A stretch of 64,000 bases of DNA from Posidonia oceanica (taxonomy: Eukaryota; Streptophyta; Magnoliopsida; Alismatales; Posidoniaceae), in NCBI GenBank assembly GCA_037176725.1, contig JAZBRS010000013.1, positions 8,621,001 through 8,685,000 of the forward strand, read 5' to 3'. Made by a program: the position numbers and the translations under genes. This document shows positions 57,087 through 64,000 of this stretch, one piece after another (within the stretch, counting starts at the first letter, position 1; every line of letters starts with the position of its first letter). The notes beneath the pieces were generated by a model. It saw only the letters and a program-made list of their open reading frames with translations. It searched no databases and had not been told where the DNA came from.

Positions 57087-57854
57087 ATGAATATTTATCT
57101 CTTAAGGTTCAGGATGAGTATTTTAATTCTTCAGTCATTTTTAAATTATTGGGTTCAAATTTGAAAGTGAAATTTCTAACCCAAATTAGTGTAACCGACT
57201 GACACAGATTAGAGATGATGAAACCCTAAAGAAGATGAGAAGATTCTAGGAGATGAGAAGTGAAATCCTGATTCTATAGATAGGAGAGATGAAGAGACCT
57301 AGTCTAGCACACAAATCAAAGAAGCCCTAGAAATAAGGTTGACCTAAAAACAACTAGACAGCTCCTAACTTTCAAGTTAACCTTCGAGATTCTCAAATCA
57401 AAATTCTCTAACTCAATTGGCCAGATCAGTGGAGGAAAGTGGGAGGCTCCCCGTGCTTGAGCAACGGACCTAATTAAATAATCACTTGCCTTTTAATGTG
57501 TAACCTTGTGAACCACTTTTCTAGACACCAAGTAGGAAAAGAATTTTAAATTTGATTCACCCTTAAGCACCCTTGTCCTATTGAGCTCGAATCCTAGGGG
57601 CCAATGTCTACTTGATTTTAATTTAGGCTTGGGTCAATGCTTTATGCTTGATATTATTGTTTTTGGGCTAAGGAAGGGTGATGAAATCCGCACCTTATAT
57701 TGTATTATGGGTTATGCCCTTAGGTACTTTGATATATGATATACAATCAATGATGCACAAATAAGTTGTTCTCTCCTACAGACTACTTGCTTTAATATGC
57801 AAGAAATTAAAATAAAAGCACGTACCTTTCCTCTAGCAATCTCCAACAATAAAA

Positions 57855-58320
57855 TTTAAATTTCAAAAAAAGAAAATCTATATCTAGATGCACAAGATAT
57901 TATGCATGTCCTAGAAAGTAGGTTTCTATCTTATCATGAATTTTTGAATTTAAGTTCAACTTTAAATATCTCTTTTGAGATCAAGAAAAATCCAACAAGA
58001 TATGATGAAATTTAAATTTCAAAAATAGAAAGTCTATATCTAGATACACAAGATATGATGCATGTCCTAGAAAGTAGGTTTCTATCTTATCATGAAATTT
58101 TGAATTTAAGTTCAACTTTAAATATCTCTTTTAAGAAAAATTCAACAAGATATGATGAAATTTAAATTTCAAAAATAAAAAGTCTATATCTAGATGCACA
58201 AGATATGATGCATGTCCTAGAAAGTAGGTTTCTATCTTATCATGAATTTTTGAATTTAAGTTCAACTTTAAACATCTCTTCTTCTTTGTACTTTTGAGAT
58301 CAAGAAAAATCCAACAAAAT
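57855..58320. repeat. Three tandem units of about 150-156 bp
   Basis: Units begin TTTAAATTTCAAAAA at 57855, 58011 and 58161. Each contains CTATATCTAGATGCACAAGA and GTCCTAGAAAGTAGGTTTC and ends near GATATGATGAAA. They lie in the leader of the Athila-like element. High similarity indicates recent duplication. Confidence 0.92.
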
Positions 58321-58614
58321 ATATGACTCAGATGATAATTGAGATAATCTTGAAAAATTCAGGAAAAATTATCAAAAATTTTGAGAAATAAAGAACTTAC
58401 TTGGACTTCTTCTTTTTTCACTCCTCCAATCCCTGTTTTATATACTTCAACCCCAAATCAAAAAGTATCCTTTTTTTTCAATTTTATTTTTAGATAAAAA
58501 CGAAAAGAATGATTAAAATAATGAATTTATTATTTTATTTTATTTTTAAATAAAAACGGAAAAAGAAAAGAAAAGAAGAAATAACCGACAATAAATCAAT
58601 GTTATGAAACACTA

Positions 58615-58633
58615 TTCCTCAGCAACGGCGTCA
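58615..58633 (-). other. Primer-binding site, Athila type, mutated
   Basis: Minus strand TGACGCCGTTGCTGAGGAA, six bases after the LTR end. Athila elements typically carry TGGCGCCGTTGCCGGGGA, matching tRNA-Asp. Three differences are visible. Confidence 0.7.
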
Positions 58634-58639
58634 AAAACT

Positions 58640-59913
58640 TGATGTAAATTTTAATTAACCGCAAGTGCACGGTGTACTATGTAGTACGTATGCAAAATAC
58701 AGGTCGATCCCACAGAGAATAATGTTTAAAAACAAAGACTTATTATCAGCTATTGAAAGGATGGTTGAGAGAGATGATGATTAAGAACTACAAATAGAAA
58801 ATGTAAATCAAACTAATTAAAACAAATCTAGGGCTTTGAATCCATTTATGTAAAATCCAATATGCATGATTAAATCTACTCTTGTCTCTCTTCATGATCT
58901 AAATAGTTTACTCAATGGTTCGTATCCTAACAAGCATAACCTATATGCAAAGCACCATAGATTATCAAGTCCTAAGATAAAATCACACAAAATAAACTAA
59001 ATCAAATGATATATGATAGATCTGCGATTATATACACAACCCCCAAGTATTCTTTCCTAAGCATAGACTAAAAAGATATTATCAATATTAATCTATCAAA
59101 GTTTATCGAATAATGAATGATTCATGTCATATACATCCAGTCTACATAATCATAGCATTTAAGCATGAGAAGACAAAGAGAAACCAATCACAACATATGA
59201 ACATACATAAACTTCCTCTAAGCCCTAGATCTAAGAACTTAGCCACACATGATAATGGAAAACATAAAAGTAAAACAAAGGGAAAGAGAAGAGCAAGACA
59301 TAATTAATAGAAAGAAAATGAACTTCTATTGATAAAAATACCTTGATTACAGAAACTAAGCTTCAAGAACTCTAAACAATGAAGGAAGAAAGCTTAAGCC
59401 TAATGTTGAAGATTAAAGATCCCCTAGTGTTTACACAATGGGTCCCTTTTATAGGTTTACAAGGCTTGGCCGTCACATAAACAAATCCAGCTACAAATGA
59501 GGAAACTAAATTTCAATTACAAGATATTTCTAAGATATTTCTGTGATTGCCAAAGACGGAGTCAAACAAATCTTCTCTGGGCGCCTGGGAGGCGCCAGAT
59601 GTGCTTTTGGGCGCCTGGGGGGCGCCACCTGTTCCTGAATTTTCTCCAACTTTGTTACTTCTGTTATCTTATCTTACTCCTCATGTTCACACACGTGGAA
59701 AAGATATATTTGATATCTTACACGAATTTCCATTTCTTTTATCCTTGGATTTGCATTTCTTTTTGTCTTTTATCATTTTTCCTCCTTCTTTTCCTCTTTT
59801 CTCTTCAGGTCCAAAGTTCCTACACAAATTGCACAAAATACCTCGAGTAATATTATTTATGAACAAAAGAGATAAATATGGGCATAAAATATGTAAGAAT
59901 AATGTGCTAATCA
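58640..59913 (-). repeat. 5' LTR of the Athila-like element
   Basis: Minus strand starts TGATTAGCACATTATTCTTA at 59913 and ends TTACATCA at 58640 (1274 bp). The flanks AAACT and AATAC differ, and a primer site follows, so this is an LTR of a larger element and not a solo LTR. Two perfect hairpins of type GGCGCCT-GGG-AGGCGCC occur at about 59580-59630. TATA-like CTATAAAAGGGACC lies near 59450 on the minus strand. Confidence 0.85.
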
Positions 59914-59999
59914 AATACTAAAGAGAGGTGGGCGGATAGATTTCGGGAGGGCCTTTAACCCAGCATGAGGGTGAAGGTGATGGATTGCCGATGCACGAC

Positions 60000-60546
60000 G
60001 GTAGCTGATATGGTTCAGATGGCTTCCCGTTTCGAGAAGGAATACTAGCAGTACTTGGAAGGTCGCTCCAAGGGGAAGACCAAGACGTCATTCGCTTCTT
60101 GGTTCTCATTCTCTGGTCCACCAAGTTCCAGTGGCACGAGTAGTCTAGGAAAGAGGCAGAAGGACAAGTCTGGTGGTTCTGGTGCCCGGCACAGTTTGAC
60201 AGGAGGTAGTAGGACCGGTTCTGTCTCTGGTGCACAGCATAGTTTTACTGGAGTTAGTAGCATCGTTCCTAGCCAGGCTGCTTCGAGTGGGCAGGGGAGT
60301 GCCCAGTGTTTCCAGTGTGGCTAGATAGATCACTTTGCAGCAGACTGCCCTCGAGCGCAACGGACTACAAGTCAGAGTGGAACAGGGTGCTACAACTGTG
60401 GGAGACCGGGACTTGTGCAGAAGTTCTGTCCTGATCCTCCCAAGAGAGCGGGGAGTGTACCACAGCAGTTGACTCGGGGGCGTGTGTTCACCATCTCTGC
60501 TCCCGACTGTGGGCCGTCTGGTGATGTTACAGAGGGTAAGTCCCCG
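60000..60546 (+). pseudogene. Chromovirus Gag C-terminal pseudogene
   Basis: Ser/Gly-rich linker (GSGARHSLTGGSRTGSVSGA) and two zinc knuckles. The first, CFQCG, is followed by a stop (60322-60324) and then DHFAADC. The second, CYNCGRPGLVQKFC, has Leu in place of the zinc-binding His. Upstream, at 59914-60055, stops and a frameshift break the capsid part. This would be the RNA-binding nucleocapsid. Confidence 0.8.
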
Positions 60547-60642
60547 TAGATCCTTGGGTGGTGTGACCCACTGTATGTTTGTTGTTTCTTTCCCCTGTAT
60601 TATGAACTATGTTGCTTAATTGGGGATGTTGTTGGTTGTGCT

Positions 60643-63600
60643 TTGGCCTTAGGTTCCTATCTTGTGGCGGGCCGAATGACCAAGGTTCTCTTTGACTCGG
60701 GGAGTACTTTCTCCTTTGTCTCCGAGTCGTTTGCGGCGGAACTGGATGATGTGCCAGCAAGGTTGGCTTTCCATCTAGATGTTGTAACGCCACTGGGTGA
60801 GCACAATTTGGCATGGAGATACCTGCCGTCTGTCAATCTAGAGCTGAACGGTCGAGAGTTCGATGCCTCTCTTATTCTCATGGGCATGAACGAGTATGAT
60901 GTCATCTTGGGCATGGACTGGCTGGGTCAGCATTCTGCTCTGATCGACTGTGCTTGCATAGGGTTTTCTTTGGAGCTGTTGAGGCTGGATCTTTCTTTGT
61001 GCAAGGTGTATGCCAAGGTGAGCCTAAATTTGTTATCTCCGCTATGAAGGCTTACAAGTCTCTGACTAAGGGATGTGTGGGTTACCTTGCTAGTGTGGTT
61101 ACCTCTGTTTCTCCGGAGTTGGGCGTTCATAACATCTCAATGGTGTGTGAATATCCCGACGTCTTCCCTGAGGATTTGCCTGGCATGCCACCTCACCGAG
61201 TGGTAAAGTTCACTATTGAGTTAGCCCCGGGAAGCAGTGTTGTTGCGAAGAATCCTTATCGTATAGCACCAGCTGAGTTGTAGGAACTCAAGGCCCAGTT
61301 GCAAGAGTTACTGGACAAGGGTTTTATCAGGTCAAGTGTATCTCCGTGGGGATCGCCTGTCTTGTTCGTCCGTAAGAAGGATGGTTCACTACGTCTGTGC
61401 ATTGACTACCGGATGTTGAACCAGATTACAATAAAGAACAAGTATTCCTTGCCCCGTATTGAGGACCTGTTTGACCAGTTGCAGTCTGCATTTGTTTTCT
61501 CTAAGATAGATCTGAGATGGGGATACCACCAGCTGAGGATCCATGATTCAGACATTCAGAAGACTGCTTTCCGTACACAGTACGACCTTTATGAGTTTAC
61601 GATTATGCCCTTCAGCTTAACCAACGCCCCTACCGCATTCATGGAGTTGATGAACCGGATCTTCAGGCCTTATCTGGACCAGTTTGAGGTAGTCTTTGTA
61701 GATGATATTTTGATCTACTCTCCTGATAAGGATTCTCATGCTCTGCATCTGCAGGCGGTGCTGGATATTCTAAGGCAGCACCAGTTGTATGCCAAATTCT
61801 CCAAGTGTGAGTTCTGGTTGAGTGAAGTTATGTTCCTCGGCCACCTTATCTCTGGAGAAGGCGTCAGAGTGGACCCTGCCAAGGTTGAGGCAGTTAGCAA
61901 CTGGGAGAGGCCCAGGACCGTCACTGAGATCAGAAGTTTCCTGGGATTGGCGGGTTACTACCGGAGGTTTATCTGGGATTTATCTTCTATTGCATCATCC
62001 CTGACAGCTCTGACCAGACAGGATGTTCCGTTTATCTAGGACCACGACTGTGAGGCAAGTTTCAATGAGTTGAAGGCTCGTCTGACTACAGCTCCAGTTC
62101 TGGCTCTACCTTCTGGTAGTGGAGGCTTCACTATGTACAGTGATGCTAGTGGTGTTAGGTTGGGCAGTGTTCTGATGCAGTGTGGCAATGTGGTGGCGTA
62201 TGCCTCTCGTCAATTGAAGGACCATGAGAAGAACTACCCTACCCATGATTTAGAGATGGCTGTCGTAGTGTTCGCACTCAAGCTCTGGCGACACTATCTA
62301 TATGGGGAGTAGTTCGAGATCTACACTGATCACAAGAGTCTGAAGTATATATGTACTCAGAAGGACCTCAACATGCGGTAGAGAAGGTGGGTAGAGTACC
62401 TCAAGGACTATGACTTCAGCTTGTCCTACCACCCTGGAAAGGTTAACATGGTCGCTGATGCTCTGAGTCGGCGCACGCACATTATGGCGAGCCTGATGGT
62501 CAAGGAGTGGACCATGTTAAAGGATCTTGCTGACTCAAGAGACTACATTGGGGAGCGGGTGGTGCTTACATGGCAAGCCTATCTATTCGCCCCATGCTGT
62601 TGCAGTTCATCATTGCCTATCAGCAGATGGATCCATTCATTTAGGCTACTGTGGAGAAGATGGAAGATGGGGATGCACTTGATTTCTCTTTCGGCGTATA
62701 TGGAGAGTTGAGATTTGATCAGTGCCTATATGTGCCCCAGCATGAGGAGGCCAGGCAGAGGCTACTGGTCAATGCCCACAGATCCAAGTACACTGTACAT
62801 CCAGGGACTACGAAGATGTACCAAGATCTGAAGAGGAATTTTTGGTGGCCTGGCACGAAGAGAGAAGTGGCTGACTATGTGGCAAAGTGCATGACTTGTC
62901 AGCTAGTCAAGGCAGAGCATCAGAGGCCTTGAGGGGCCCTGCAGCCGCTAGACATTCCTAAATGGAAATGGGAACACATCTCAATGGACTTTGTGATTGC
63001 GTTGCCGCATACGGCGGTTGGCAGAACTGTACGTATCGAAGATTGTTTGATTGCACGGTGTTCCTGTATCCATTATGTCTGACAGAGACACGCGGTTTAC
63101 CTCAAGGTTCTGGAGAACTCTGCACGAGGCTTTTGGCACAGTACTCAACTTCAGTACGGCATTCCACCTCTAGTCGGATGGCCAGACAGAGCGGACCATT
63201 CAGACGCTAGAGGACATGCTGAGACCTTGTGTCGTTGGTTTGCAAGGAAGTTGGGAGGACCACCGGCTGTTGGTTGAATTTGCTTACAACAATTGCTACC
63301 ACGCAAGCGTCGGGATGGCACCATACGAGGCTCTGTATGGTAGGCCCTGCAGATCACCGGTTTGCTGGAGCAAGGTAGGGGAGCAACAGCTTCTTGGTCC
63401 TAAGATTGTGCAACAGTACGTAGATAAGGTGGACTTGATCCGCAGAAGGCTTGTGACTGCACAGAGTCGGCAGAAGAGCTATGCCGATCAGAGGCGGAAA
63501 CCGTTGGAGTTCCTGGTGGGAGACCATGTGTTCCTGAAGGTTTCACCAACCAAAGGCGTGATGAGGTTTGGCAGGCACGGGAAGCAACATACATCGTGCA

Positions 63601-63975
63601 CAGAGTCAGCAACATACATCGTGCACAGGCTATATTGGCCCATACCTAATCACGAAGAGGGTTGGCGAGGTGGCCTATAGATTGGCCCTACCACCAGAGC
63701 TGTCGGTAGTGCACGATGTATTCCACGTCTCCATGTTGAGGAAGTGTCTGGCTGATGTGTCACAGGTGATCCCTGTTCAGCCAGAGGTGCTCCAGGAAGA
63801 TCTCTCGTATGTTGAGGATGCTGTCCAAATTATTGATCAGAGGGAACAAGTGTTCCAGAACAAGGTGATTCCGCTGGTTCTCGTGCGATGGCAGCATCAT
63901 AGAGCTGAGGAGGCCACTTGGGAGCGCGATGATGACATCCTTGCTCGGTACCCGTATATTTTTGCCTACCGTTGA
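60643..63975 (+). pseudogene. Chromovirus Pol pseudogene (PR-RT-RH-INT-chromodomain)
   Basis: Protease with LFDSGSTFSFVSESF (60680-60730) and GMNEYDVILGMDWLG. A frameshift near 60955, then CEYPDVFPEDLPGMPP. A stop at 61281. Reverse transcriptase 61299-62039 with [19 protein letters not shown] and the intact catalytic FVDDILIYS (about 61700). RNase H 62070-62480 with YSDASG, HDLEMA and HHPGK-type end ([16 protein letters not shown]), broken by two stops. Integrase zinc domain HPGTTKMYQDLKR...CMTCQ. The integrase core begins ISMDFVIALP and resumes at [13 protein letters not shown], with about 30 codons missing between (near 63020), and ends SDGQTERTIQTLEDM. Chromodomain 63790-63975 with LVRWQHHRAEEATWERDDD. 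Not functional. Confidence 0.92.
63790..63975 (+). other. Chromodomain-encoding 3' end of pol
   Basis: EDAVQIIDQREQVFQNKVIP then VRWQHHRAEEATWERDDDIL, matching the Tekay-type integrase chromodomain. In this lineage it directs insertion towards heterochromatin marked by histone methylation. The stop TGA follows directly at 63973-63975. Confidence 0.85.
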
Positions 63976-64000
63976 TTTCGAGGGCGAAATCCTTTTTAGG

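Larger units (their letters stand above)
54864..59913 (-). mobile_element. Athila-like Ty3/Gypsy element, 5' part, minus strand
   Basis: 5' LTR 59913-58640, then a degenerate TGGCGCCGTTGC-type primer site, a leader with three ~150-bp repeats, a gag-like ORF (57086-56136), and a non-coding AT-rich part reaching 54864. The 3' half, pol and 3' LTR are missing; the minisatellite LTR abuts at 54863. The LTR family is the same as the solo LTR at 13832-15171. 55080-55130 on the minus strand (GGTGTCTCAACACCTGGTG) is a conserved-looking non-coding block. Confidence 0.72.
59914..64000 (+). mobile_element. Tekay-like chromovirus, gag end and pol, runs off window
   Basis: Plus-strand Gag C-terminus, protease, reverse transcriptase, RNase H, integrase and chromodomain in order, followed by TTTCGAGGGCGAAATCCTTT, the conserved segment before the polypurine tract in this lineage. 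The 5' LTR and most of gag are missing, replaced at 59913 by the Athila-like LTR. The 3' LTR would start just beyond the window. Confidence 0.9.

Noticed and set aside
58640..59913. Second Athila-like solo LTR
   Set aside because: Flanks AAACT and AATAC do not match, and a primer site follows the LTR end, so it is the 5' LTR of a larger minus-strand element.

Overview
This window is a piece of an angiosperm nuclear chromosome. It has split genes with GT-AG introns and a WAT1-type plant transporter locus, and almost everything else is nested plant transposable elements (hAT, CACTA, Ty1/Copia, and Ty3/Gypsy of Tat/Ogre-like, Athila-like and Tekay-like types). The GC-rich first exon of the transporter beside AT-rich introns would suit a monocot or a magnoliid, but I cannot name the species. 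I see no intact cellular gene, rRNA, tRNA or CRISPR array.

Layout, left to right. 1-2714 is a Gypsy LTR-like fragment with a 30-bp minisatellite, joined to the 3' third of a Tekay-like LTR (2715-3704). 3901-8078 is a hAT element with terminal inverted repeats and an 8-bp target duplication around a stop-riddled BED/hAT transposase. 9898-15896 is a decayed Copia element with both LTRs, interrupted by a solo LTR (13832-15171, duplication ACAAC). 15918-16419 is a MITE. 17119-20611 is a seven-exon WAT1-like gene with several frameshifts; its large third intron holds an antisense fossil exon of an LRR receptor-like kinase.

21282-40869 is a CACTA transposon (TTA duplication) with a TNPA-like pseudogene on the minus strand. 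Nested inside it is Copia element A (26887-40435, duplication GGAGG). A itself holds Copia element B (29868-35520, duplication TCTTA) and a 2750-bp Tekay-like solo LTR (37121-39870, duplication CCTTG). A and B are sister gag-only elements: each keeps LTRs, primer-binding site, polypurine tract and a decayed gag, but has no pol.

41668-45671 is a minus-strand Copia element cut off by a minus-strand, pol-less Tat/Ogre-like element (45672-53784). That element's right LTR is fused to a second copy of the minisatellite-bearing LTR (53785-54863). Then come a minus-strand Athila-like element with a gag-like ORF and its 5' LTR (54864-59913), and the gag C-terminus and pol of a plus-strand Tekay-like chromovirus (59914-64000), which continues past the window.

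The genes form no pathway. The information here is the insertion order, which can be read from target-site duplications, one paralogous empty site, and LTR divergence. The most unusual items are the gag-only A/B family with palindromic CGG-N4-CCG arrays upstream of the LTR TATA box, the frame-neutral minisatellite, the duplicated exon in the CACTA gene, and the LRR-kinase fossil inside the WAT1 intron.
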